From assembly GCA_028277395.1 (NCBI GenBank), contig JANQGJ010000100.1, forward strand, positions 1 to 64,000: a stretch of DNA of 64,000 nucleotides. Direction: 5' to 3'. A program made the translations under genes and the position numbers. The notes under the pieces were generated by a model. That model was not told the origin of the DNA, did no database searches, and worked only from the letters and a program-made list of their open reading frames with translations. Position 1 is the stretch's first letter, and every line of letters begins with the position of its first letter. The stretch comes from Bacteroidales bacterium. GTDB lineage: Bacteria; Bacteroidota; Bacteroidia; Bacteroidales; F082. Shown here piece after piece: positions 1-7,948 of the stretch.

Positions 1-92
1 GATTAAAAAAGTTTATGGGAAAGCGAAGCGGTTCCATCTGTCAGGAATTTTGGAATTGCTTTTATTTCAGTAAATTACAAAATTTTAAACAG

Positions 93-2078
93 ATGAAAAA
101 AGTAACAGGTTTTATTATTGCCATAACATTGTTTCAAATCTCATTTGGACAAGATGTAGATAAGGCTTCAAAAAGTGCTATTCAACCAAAAGATGCTACA
201 GAATATACGATTGAAATTAATAATGCCCTAAAGGATTATTTACCATTTCATGACACTGTATCGTTTACTAATGCCCGAAAAGGATTTATTGCCCCATTAC
301 CTAAAGTCGTTATTAAAGACCACAAAGGAAACTTGGTTTGGGATCCGAACCAATATGCGTTCCTAAATGAGATATCAGATGCTCCGGCAACTGTCAATCC
401 TGCTTTATGGCGGCAATCAAAACTAGTAACCATTTCAGGTTTGTTTAAAGTGAGCGATAGGATTTACCAGGTTAGAAACTACGATCTATCGAATATAACA
501 TTTATTGAAGGAGAAAATGGAATTATAGTAATAGATCCACTTATCTCTGCTGAAACAGCAAAAGCAGCACTAGATCTCTATTATCAGAATCGACCTAAAA
601 AACCCATAGTGGCCTTGATATATTCTCACAGTCATGTGGATCATTTTGGAGGAGTAAAGGGAGTAATTTCTGAAGATGATGTCAACTCGGGAAAAGTAAA
701 AATATATGCACCAAAAGGATTTCTTGAACATGCTTTGGTAGAAAATGTTATGGCAGGTCATAATATGTTCCGTCGTTCAAGTTATATGTATGGAAATTTA
801 CTTCCAGCTAACGAAAAGGGACAGGTAGGATCCGGACTTGGCTCAACTGCTTCTGATGGAACCGTAACCATAATTCCTCCAACTAACATTATTGCAGATG
901 ATATTGAAACGCATAAAATTGATGGTCTTACATTCATTTTCAAATTAGCTCCCAAAAGTGAAGCCCCTTCAGAAATGTTTTTTTACCTGCCTGAATTAAA
1001 GGCGCTTTGTTTAGCTGAAGATGCTACTCACACATTACACAATACATATACATTAAGGGGTGCAAAAATACGTGATCCATTAGCCTGGTCAAAATATATA
1101 AATTGGTCGATAGAGGAATGGGGTGTAGATTATGAAATATTGTATGCACCACATCATTGGCCTCTTTGGGGGCAAGAAATCATCACCAATCATTTGGAAC
1201 TTCAAAGGGATATGTATAGGTATATCAATGACCAGACCTTACGTCTGGCGAATCATGGAAAGACAATGATCGAGATAGCAGAAGAAATCCAGCTCCCTGC
1301 GTCTATTGATACCGTCTTTTCAAACCGTGGATATTATGGAACGGTTAATCATGATGTCAAATCTACTTATGTTTTATATTTGGGTTGGTTTGATGGAAAT
1401 CCTGCGACACTGCACCCTTTGCCACCTGTTGAAGCCAGTAAGAAGTATGTAGAATTTATGGGTGGTACTGATTCAGTGATGGCAAAGGCCAGACGATCAT
1501 ATAATAAAGGTGAATACAGATGGGTTGCCGAGGTTGTAAATCATGTTGTATTTGCAGATACAACCAATCAGGAAGCAAAATACTTACAAGCTGATGCACT
1601 AGAACAATTAGGTTACCAAGCTGAATCCGGACCATGGAGGAATTTCTATCTGACCGGAGCCCAGGAATTGCGTAATGGTGTTGCTCCATTTCCTGCTCCC
1701 AATATGAGAAATCCGGATATGATAAAAGCAATGAGTATAGACATGCTATTTGACTTCCTTGCTACAACACTAAACGGACCAAAAGCTGAAGGAAAACAAA
1801 TAACAATAAACTGGACTTTCAAAGATACAGGCGAGAAATACGTGTTATTTTTAAAGAATTCAGCATTGAATCATACTGCAAATAAACATCATGAAAATGC
1901 CGATGCAACATTAGTTCTAAAACGTTCAACTTTAAATGAAGTGATGGCAGGAACTAAAAACATGAAAAAAGCTGTTTTGTTAGGTGAAATAAAAATTAAA
2001 GGAAAGGACAAGAAAGTTCATGAATTGTTTGATTTGATGGACAAATATAAGTTTTGGTTCAATATTGTAACCCCATAG
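93..2078 (+). CDS. Alkyl/aryl-sulfatase, metallo-beta-lactamase fold (SdsA-like)
   Basis: Predicted secreted or periplasmic sulfatase that would cleave alkyl sulfate esters using two metal ions. The frame is open from 15, but the ATG at 93 starts a clean signal peptide (MKKVTGFIIAITLFQISFG, cut near Q20), so 93 is preferred; this gives 661 residues, usual for the family. The metal motif HSHVDH is at about residues 179-184. An acidic/His cluster LAEDATHTLHN follows near 308 and APHHWPLWG near 350; both are typical of the SdsA1/alkylsulfatase branch rather than of beta-lactamases. The middle part (about 410-530) fits the alkylsulfatase dimerisation domain, and the last ~115 residues look like the SCP2-like sterol-carrier domain that closes this family. 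It stands alone, facing a convergent T9SS cargo gene. Substrate is not determined. Confidence 0.88.
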   Translation: MKKVTGFIIAITLFQISFGQDVDKASKSAIQPKDATEYTIEINNALKDYLPFHDTVSFTNARKGFIAPLPKVVIKDHKGNLVWDPNQYAFLNEISDAPATVNPALWRQSKLVTISGLFKVSDRIYQVRNYDLSNITFIEGENGIIVIDPLISAETAKAALDLYYQNRPKKPIVALIYSHSHVDHFGGVKGVISEDDVNSGKVKIYAPKGFLEHALVENVMAGHNMFRRSSYMYGNLLPANEKGQVGSGLGSTASDGTVTIIPPTNIIADDIETHKIDGLTFIFKLAPKSEAPSEMFFYLPELKALCLAEDATHTLHNTYTLRGAKIRDPLAWSKYINWSIEEWGVDYEILYAPHHWPLWGQEIITNHLELQRDMYRYINDQTLRLANHGKTMIEIAEEIQLPASIDTVFSNRGYYGTVNHDVKSTYVLYLGWFDGNPATLHPLPPVEASKKYVEFMGGTDSVMAKARRSYNKGEYRWVAEVVNHVVFADTTNQEAKYLQADALEQLGYQAESGPWRNFYLTGAQELRNGVAPFPAPNMRNPDMIKAMSIDMLFDFLATTLNGPKAEGKQITINWTFKDTGEKYVLFLKNSALNHTANKHHENADATLVLKRSTLNEVMAGTKNMKKAVLLGEIKIKGKDKKVHELFDLMDKYKFWFNIVTP

Positions 2079-2180
2079 TGGTTGGTTACGGGTTACAACC
2101 AATGGAAATGATCATGTAATTAAGGTGTGGTTTTTAGACAAGATGGCGTTGAATTATAAAGATTAAATTATACAGTTGAC

Positions 2181-4328
2181 TTAATCTTTAACAACAAATT
2201 CTTTCCTAATCGATGTATCATTTAAACAAATCTCAATAACATACACCCCATGTTCAAAGTCTGAAATATTAATTTGCGAAACATTCCCCTTTCTATCAAA
2301 GATCTTCTGTCCCATTAAGTTATAAATAGCTATTTCATTGACCTGAGCTCCATGCTTGTTCTCAATGTACAGGGAATTGCTGGCAGGATTGGGGTAAAAT
2401 CTAAAATAATCATCAAAACTATTTTTTTCAATATCAACAAGACAGGCTTCTTCAACTTCTTCAGGGGTATTACAACCGGGAGCATTATCATGAATATCAA
2501 TTGTGCCGGTTGGAGCGGCAAGATAACTACAGATACTCTGTATATCACATTCCGATAATTCAAAATTGTAGAATATTTCCAGAACCTGTATTGAACCTGC
2601 GTCAGTATTGTTAAGCCCATTAAGATCATTTAAAAATGGATTTTCAATGATACTAAGATGTAAACCAACCGTAGAAAGATTTTCAAGATCTGTCAGACTG
2701 CCCAGAGCATCATTTTTTATTATGTATAACCCACCAACAGAACAAAGGTTATTTAAAGCTTCTAAATTCTGGATAGACGGGTTATTATTAATAGTCAGGT
2801 TTCCTCCAATTGAAGTCAGGTTATTCAGCCCATTGAGATCAGTTAATTGAACATTTGATGAAATTGTAACGAAGTTCCCAATCTCTGAAATGTTTTCAAG
2901 AGCAGTAATGTTGTTAAGACCATAATTTTTTTCAATCATCAGGTCATTTTCAATTGTTGTTAAATTATTTAATCCTGACAAACTGCTCACTTCATCATTT
3001 TCAATAATATATAAACCTCCGACAGAACTAAGGTTATTTAAGGCTTCTAAATTCTGGATAGACGGGTTATTATTTATAGTTAGGTTTCCTCCAACTGAAG
3101 TCAGGCTATCCAATCCGCAAAGACTGGTCAAATATTCGTTTGATGAAATTGTAACGAAGTTCCCGACTTCTGAAATGTTTTTAAGAGCAGTAATGCTATC
3201 CAGACCATAATTATTTTCAATTTTCAGATCATTATCAATTGTTGTTAGTTTATCTAACCCTGTTAGATATCTTAAGAATTGATTCCCAATTATGTATAAT
3301 CCACCAACAGAACTAAGGTTATTTAAGCCTTCAAAATTTTGAAGATAGAAATTGTTGACTATAGATAAATTTCCACCAACAGAAGTCAGGTTGTCCAATC
3401 CGGTAAGGTTAGTTAATTCATTACATGATGTGATTGTAAAGAAGTCGTCAATTTCTGTAATGTTTTCAAGACCGTTAAAATTCTGTAGGTTAAAATTAAA
3501 ATATAGGTTTAATCCTCCATGTATTTTTGTTAGGTTATTTAATCCGGAAAGATTGGTAAGAATATAATTTTCTTTAATTATTACATCATTTCTAACTTTT
3601 ATAAGATTATTCAAACCTGTTAAGTTGATCATCGTAGTATTATTTTCAATGATCAATGTGCCAACAGAGTCGAGACTATTTAATCCGTTAAGGTTGGAAA
3701 GTGATGGATTCTTAGCAATTGTCAATTTATCACCAATTGAAGAAAGGTTGCCCAATCCTGTTAAATCATCTAAAAAGGTGTTTGATTTAATGTAAAGACT
3801 TCCTTCTATCGATGAAAGATTTTCAAACCCTGACATGTTCAATATGCTGTCGTTTCCAAAAATTTGAAGATCACCACTTAATACAGACAGATTATGGAAA
3901 TCTGCCAAACTTTGCAATCTGTTGTTTCCGGAAATTATTATATCTCCTCCAACATATGCAACATTTCCAAGGTTAGATATACTTACAAGACCCTGATTAT
4001 TTTGAATAACCAGATTACTTCCAATACTGGTAATATTCTCTAAACCTGAAAGATTGGTTAACAATGAGTTAAGCGGAGCAGTAATACCAATTGAAAGAGT
4101 TCCTCCAATGCTTGTCAGTACGTTTAATCCGTCCAGGTTATTGATGTCAGATCCATAAATAAATACATTACCTTCTATTTCCGAGCAATTCGGGTAATTC
4201 GTTTTAAAATCATCAATTTGTGACTGTGAAAGAAATAAGATGCCATCTGGCAGGCAAGATTGTGATGATGCATAATAACTTGTTAGGATTGTGAAAACAA
4301 TAAATAAGATCATTCTTTGTGAGATCAT
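2181..4328 (-). CDS. Secreted leucine-rich-repeat (receptor-L-like) protein with T9SS type A sorting domain
   Basis: A 715-residue protein exported by Sec and then by type IX secretion. A signal peptide (MISQRMILFIVFTILTSYYASSQ) is followed by about 25 short repeats of the form LxGLxNLTSVGGNLTIxNN, resembling the bacterial receptor-L/leucine-rich-repeat solenoid. The last ~75 residues are a type A C-terminal sorting domain (FYPNPASNSLYIEN, IYNLMGQKIFD, ISDFEHGVYVIEI). Three consecutive 95-residue blocks in the C-terminal half are near copies. Cys pairs flank the solenoid (SQSCLP; SECDIQSICSYL; APGCN). It is paralogous to the gene at 4576-6225. A role in surface binding or adhesion is inferred from architecture only. 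Confidence 0.85.
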   Translation of the reverse strand: MISQRMILFIVFTILTSYYASSQSCLPDGILFLSQSQIDDFKTNYPNCSEIEGNVFIYGSDINNLDGLNVLTSIGGTLSIGITAPLNSLLTNLSGLENITSIGSNLVIQNNQGLVSISNLGNVAYVGGDIIISGNNRLQSLADFHNLSVLSGDLQIFGNDSILNMSGFENLSSIEGSLYIKSNTFLDDLTGLGNLSSIGDKLTIAKNPSLSNLNGLNSLDSVGTLIIENNTTMINLTGLNNLIKVRNDVIIKENYILTNLSGLNNLTKIHGGLNLYFNFNLQNFNGLENITEIDDFFTITSCNELTNLTGLDNLTSVGGNLSIVNNFYLQNFEGLNNLSSVGGLYIIGNQFLRYLTGLDKLTTIDNDLKIENNYGLDSITALKNISEVGNFVTISSNEYLTSLCGLDSLTSVGGNLTINNNPSIQNLEALNNLSSVGGLYIIENDEVSSLSGLNNLTTIENDLMIEKNYGLNNITALENISEIGNFVTISSNVQLTDLNGLNNLTSIGGNLTINNNPSIQNLEALNNLCSVGGLYIIKNDALGSLTDLENLSTVGLHLSIIENPFLNDLNGLNNTDAGSIQVLEIFYNFELSECDIQSICSYLAAPTGTIDIHDNAPGCNTPEEVEEACLVDIEKNSFDDYFRFYPNPASNSLYIENKHGAQVNEIAIYNLMGQKIFDRKGNVSQINISDFEHGVYVIEICLNDTSIRKEFVVKD
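2755..3345 (-). repeat. Internal 285-bp (95-residue) tandem duplication in the LRR gene
   Basis: The 15-base string TCTAAATTCTGGATA occurs at 2761 and 3046, and a diverged version (TCAAAATTTTGAAGA) at 3331, so the spacing is 285 bp each time. Surrounding sequence also aligns, with the two blocks nearest the 3' end of the gene most alike (for example NLTINNNPSIQNLEALNNL in both). This marks recent in-frame expansion of the solenoid by whole blocks of about four repeats. Confidence 0.85.
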
Positions 4329-4490
4329 AGAAAAAATAATTATTATGTGTATTCTTTAAAACTACTATTTATTACAATTTATGGTTAATAATTGAAAGTT
4401 ATTCAGTAAATGAAGTATTATACGCAGTTGTCATAGATTTAGTCTTTTACGCATGATTGAGGCATTATAAACGTGTGGTCAGCATATGTT

Positions 4491-4498
4491 CAAATGTA
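4491..4498 (-). promoter_or_regulatory. Candidate -7 promoter element (TACATTTG)
   Basis: On the minus strand this reads TACATTTG, matching the Bacteroidota -7 consensus TAnnTTTG, about 160 nt upstream of the LRR gene start at 4328. No TTTG -33 element stands at the expected distance, so support is partial. The region 4329-4510 is similar to 6226-6415 upstream of the paralogue, but there the matching octamer is degraded (TACATATG). Confidence 0.35.
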
Positions 4499-4575
4499 CA
4501 GTTTTATTTGATTTGTTTGTTAAAAATAATTAATGTTATGAACCAGATAGATCAATTTGTATCATAATATGCATT

Positions 4576-6225
4576 TTAAATATCAACAACAAAAAAATCT
4601 CTAACAATATCATCACTGAAATATACCTCAATTACATATATCCCCTGTTCAAAATCTGAGATATCAATTTGTGAGGTATTTCCCTTCTTATCAAAGATAT
4701 TCTGTCCCATTAAATTATAAATTGCTATTTCATTAACCTGAGCCCCCTGTTTGTTTTCAATGTACAGGAAAGTGTTGGCCGGATTGGGGTATAAACTGAA
4801 ATAATCTTCGAAGTTATATCTTTCGATACCAACCAGGCAGGCTTCTTCAATTTCTTCAGGGCTATTACAACCGGGAGCATTGTCATGAATATCTGTTGTT
4901 CCGGTTGGGGCGGCAAGATAATTACAGATACTTTGTACATGACATTCTGATAATTCAAAGTTGTAGTATATGTCCAAAAAATAGAGAGACCCGGCATTTA
5001 TGTTGTTAAGGCCTTCCAAACTATTTAAAAAGGCATTCTCAGTAATAGTAAGTCGTAATCCTGCTGAAGTAAGGTTTTCAAGGCCTGCTAGATTAAGCAG
5101 ACTATTGTTTTTTTCAATATTAATTAAATTCTCAACTGTAGTTAAGCTGTTTAAACCTGTCAAGTTGCTAAGAGAGTCATTTCCAATAATGTATAGCCCA
5201 CCTGCTGAACTCAGGTTATTTAAACCTTCAAGATTCTGAAGTGCAGAGTTATAGACGATGGTCAAATTTGATCCCACAGATCCAATATTATCCAATCCGG
5301 TAAGGTCAGTCAAACCATTATTTAATGTAATTGACAGGAAATTACCTATTTCTGTGATGTTTTCAAGTCCTGATAAACTCTGTAACTGAGGATTGGAATA
5401 AATATTCAGGTCTCCCCATATTTCAGTCAGATTACTTAATTCTGAAATACCGGTGAGTATTAAATTTTCACTGATACTAATATCATCTCCTACTGTAGTA
5501 AGGTTTTCTAATCCTGCTAAACTTATTAATGATCTGTTTTTTTCGATAAACAAATCTTCAACTGAGTCGAGGTTAATTAAGGCATCCAGAGCTATAAGAG
5601 AATAATTATCACTGATAAACAGACCTCCTCCCAATGATGAAAGGTTGTTTAATCCTGTCAGGTCAACCAGAAAAAAATTGGTTATGATATTAAGATTACC
5701 TCCAATGGAAGTAAGGTTATCAAATCCTGACAGGTTCATCAGACTATCGTTAGATTCGATAAGGAGATCACCAGCAATATCCGACAGATTGTTGAACTCC
5801 GTCAAATTCTGCAGGCTGGCATTTCCGGTAATTTTCATATCTCCTCCAACATATTCAATATTTTCAAGCCCTGATAAACTTTCGAGGTTATGGTTATTTT
5901 GAATGATCAGATCGTTTCCAATACTTGTAACATTATTCAATCCCGTGAGGTTAGTTAACAAGGGATTCCATGTTGCGGTAATACCAACGGAAAGAGTCCC
6001 GCCGATGCTCGTCAGTACACTTAACCCGTTTAGGTTACTGATATCAGCTCCAAATATAAGTACATCACCTTCTACTTCTGTACAATTCGGGTAATTTGTT
6101 TGAAAATCATCAATTTGCGACTGTGAAAAAAATGAAATACCTGATGGAAGACAAGGTTGTGAAAATACAGAATAACCGGCAAAGATTGTTAAAATGATAA
6201 ATAAGATTATTTTTTTTGAGATCAT
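4576..6225 (-). CDS. Secreted leucine-rich-repeat (receptor-L-like) protein with T9SS type A sorting domain, paralogue
   Basis: A 549-residue paralogue of the neighbour at 2181-4328. The signal peptides, first 100 residues (SQSQIDDFQTNYPNC; GTLSVGIT) and last 110 residues are nearly the same in both. The solenoid is shorter by about 165 residues because this copy lacks the 95-residue block expansion. Repeats follow LTGLNNLTSIGGNLxIxxN. The type A sorting domain begins near FSLYPNPANTFLYIEN and ends YVIEVYFSDDIVRDFFVVD. It is 247 bp upstream of its paralogue, in the same direction, with a similar leader region, so tandem gene duplication including the promoter region is likely. Ligand unknown. 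Confidence 0.85.
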   Translation of the reverse strand: MISKKIILFIILTIFAGYSVFSQPCLPSGISFFSQSQIDDFQTNYPNCTEVEGDVLIFGADISNLNGLSVLTSIGGTLSVGITATWNPLLTNLTGLNNVTSIGNDLIIQNNHNLESLSGLENIEYVGGDMKITGNASLQNLTEFNNLSDIAGDLLIESNDSLMNLSGFDNLTSIGGNLNIITNFFLVDLTGLNNLSSLGGGLFISDNYSLIALDALINLDSVEDLFIEKNRSLISLAGLENLTTVGDDISISENLILTGISELSNLTEIWGDLNIYSNPQLQSLSGLENITEIGNFLSITLNNGLTDLTGLDNIGSVGSNLTIVYNSALQNLEGLNNLSSAGGLYIIGNDSLSNLTGLNSLTTVENLINIEKNNSLLNLAGLENLTSAGLRLTITENAFLNSLEGLNNINAGSLYFLDIYYNFELSECHVQSICNYLAAPTGTTDIHDNAPGCNSPEEIEEACLVGIERYNFEDYFSLYPNPANTFLYIENKQGAQVNEIAIYNLMGQNIFDKKGNTSQIDISDFEQGIYVIEVYFSDDIVRDFFVVDI

Positions 6226-6751
6226 AGGATAAGTAATTATTGTAAATATTCTTTTAAACTATCATATATGACAATTTGTTGTTTTCAATAGTTGTAAGTT
6301 ATTTAGTAAAAGTATTGTAAGCAGGTGACATGGATTTAGTCTTTTACATGTGATTGAGGCATTATAAATGTGTATATGGCATATGGTCATATGTATAGTA
6401 TTATTTGATTATTATCTATAAAATCTACGATTGAACATATTAATATTTAAATCTTACTGGTTATTGTAATAGATAGATTTCTAATAAGTTATTTAATTTA
6501 ACCTATGTTGAGTTAAACTAAAGAAGTAATTGTTGCAAAAGAATATTTTTGTAGTGAGGAATCATAATAAAAAGTTATCATGAATACTTAATGCGGGAAA
6601 CTTTTAAGAATATTTGGTTGTTGTAATAAACTATGTTTAGTAGTTTGATTTAATGCTTTTAGTTTACAACATATAGACTTTCGTCTGGTAATCAAAAGGT
6701 TGGCATAAAGCTTGTGTTTATACTTAATTTATATTAATTTTATAAAATATT
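6226..6751. other. Intergenic region between divergent genes
   Basis: AT-rich stretch between the minus-strand LRR gene and the plus-strand small-gene pair. Its first ~190 bp resemble the leader of the paralogous LRR gene (4329-4520), for example ATTTAGTCTTTTAC at 4437 and 6332 and TGATTGAGGCATTATAAA at 4455 and 6351. I see no ORF, RNA gene or clear hairpin in the rest. Confidence 0.6.
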
Positions 6752-6759
6752 TATATTTG
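6752..6759 (+). promoter_or_regulatory. Candidate -7 promoter element (TATATTTG)
   Basis: TATATTTG matches TAnnTTTG and lies 27 nt before the ATG at 6787. Because it falls inside the longer open frame beginning at 6712, it argues that translation starts at 6787. No clear TTTG -33 box. Confidence 0.45.
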
Positions 6760-6786
6760 CACGAAAATTTGAAGCTGATTAATATT

Positions 6787-7314
6787 ATGAATTCCGCAAC
6801 TGAAAGCACCCAGTCCAATTCATTTACCGAAACATTTAATGATTATCTGAATTCATATAAAGGACAGGTAAAAAGTAAAGGGTCTGACAGTTATTATCAT
6901 ATTGATTTTGTTACAGAAGCCTATAATCAGGGATATACTGATGGAAAGAAGTGTGGAAAACAGGATCTTATTGATGAATTGGTAAATAGTCGTGTTGAGA
7001 GATTTACTAATCAGGCTAATCAAATATATATTTTATCTAAACACATAATCAATTCAGTACATTCTCTGGGTTATAACTTTAAATCATTATATATTAATCT
7101 TGACTTTGATAAACCAAGTGTTATACTTGCTATTCCAAATGAGATTCTTATAATTGATGACTTTGTTAATGCTGCCTATCAAAAAATCTTTGAATCAAAG
7201 AGGATATTTAATAAGCTTTTTGGTGAATTATTAGATATTGGAATAATCGGAGCTGACGATTTGAACGAAACCACACTAATAGATGATGGATTTGGATATA
7301 AGGAAGACTATTAA
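6787..7314 (+). CDS. Hypothetical protein coupled to a HEPN-like gene
   Basis: A 175-residue cytoplasmic protein that I do not recognise. The frame is open from 6712, but the ATG at 6787 follows a candidate promoter and gives a polar N-terminus, so it is preferred. It has no signal peptide or membrane segment. The first ~50 residues are polar; the C-terminal half is alternating strand/helix (SVILAIPNEILIIDDF, then FESKRIFNKLFGELLDIGII) and ends acidic (DDGFGYKEDY). Its stop overlaps the next start by one base (TAATG), so the two are translationally coupled. Such coupling to a HEPN-like gene resembles toxin-antitoxin or effector-regulator pairs, but no direct motif supports an antitoxin role. 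Confidence 0.65.
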   Translation: MNSATESTQSNSFTETFNDYLNSYKGQVKSKGSDSYYHIDFVTEAYNQGYTDGKKCGKQDLIDELVNSRVERFTNQANQIYILSKHIINSVHSLGYNFKSLYINLDFDKPSVILAIPNEILIIDDFVNAAYQKIFESKRIFNKLFGELLDIGIIGADDLNETTLIDDGFGYKEDY

Positions 7315-7703
7315 TGGCTAATAAGAAGGCACACGGGATAAGAAATCAGCAACTTTCTGTCGAACTACTGGGTGGAAAAAAGTATTATGATTGGGTTGTA
7401 ACTACTGCGTTCTATTCAGTAATACATTTTGTTGAAGATGTTATTCTTCCATGTAAGGTATCTGGTGTAAATTGCAAAAGTATTAATGAGGTTAGAACTG
7501 CCTATAAGATGAAAGGAAGGCATGCTGCAAGAGAAAGGTTGGTTGCACAAGAGTTAGGTGTTACTATAGCAGCAAAGTATAAGTGGATTGATGATCGATC
7601 AAGATACTCTAGATATACAACTTATAAAATACGACCTGAAGAAGCTGAAAAGGCAGTGCAATACACGACAGAGATATATAATACTTTATATCCAAAATCA
7701 TAA
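7314..7703 (+). CDS. HEPN-like domain protein
   Basis: A 129-residue, mostly helical, basic protein. The layout fits small HEPN-like proteins: a first helix with WVVTTAFYSVIHFVEDVI (residues ~27-44), a basic H-A-A-R-E-R stretch (GRHAARERLVA, ~82-92), then KYKWIDDRSRYSRYTTYK (~100-118) and a final helix with tyrosines. HEPN families often act as RNases or nucleotide-binding partners in toxin-antitoxin and defence loci. The classical catalytic RxxxxH is not obvious here (the basic motif reads RHAARER), so catalytic activity is uncertain. The start overlaps the stop of the preceding gene (TAATG). Recognition is by pattern only. Confidence 0.55.
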   Translation: MANKKAHGIRNQQLSVELLGGKKYYDWVVTTAFYSVIHFVEDVILPCKVSGVNCKSINEVRTAYKMKGRHAARERLVAQELGVTIAAKYKWIDDRSRYSRYTTYKIRPEEAEKAVQYTTEIYNTLYPKS

Positions 7704-7842
7704 GAACATGCTCGGTTTCAAGTTCCATTTAAATCAATGATAATATCATTTTATTAGTTATTGTTTGGTAAATTTATCATTAACTGGAATGGTGTTTTGA
7801 TTGAATTTGAAGAGCCAATAATCAATCAAAGAAAGCAAAAGA

Positions 7843-7865
7843 GGTTGCCAGAATTTCTGACAACC
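7843..7865. terminator. Bidirectional terminator-like hairpin
   Basis: GGTTGCCAGA pairs with TCTGACAACC (one C/A mismatch) around a short loop. It lies between convergent genes ending at 7703 (+) and 7949 (-). On the minus strand it is followed by a pyrimidine-rich tract (TCTTTTGCTTTC). A perfect 16-base palindrome (AACTCAATATTGAGTT) follows at 7876-7891. Confidence 0.6.
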
Positions 7866-7948
7866 TGCTTTAGTTAACTCAATATTGAGTTGTGCAGCTT
7901 TATGTAAGAAGCTCAATTATTATTATAAATGAAAGCTGCATTGATCAG

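Noticed and set aside
2600..4100. Possible CRISPR-like repeat array
   Set aside because: Regular spacing comes from coding repeats of an LRR solenoid: units are in frame and diverged, with no unique spacers.
6712..6786. Longer start for the small gene at 6787
   Set aside because: A candidate promoter lies inside this extension and the residues are low-complexity.
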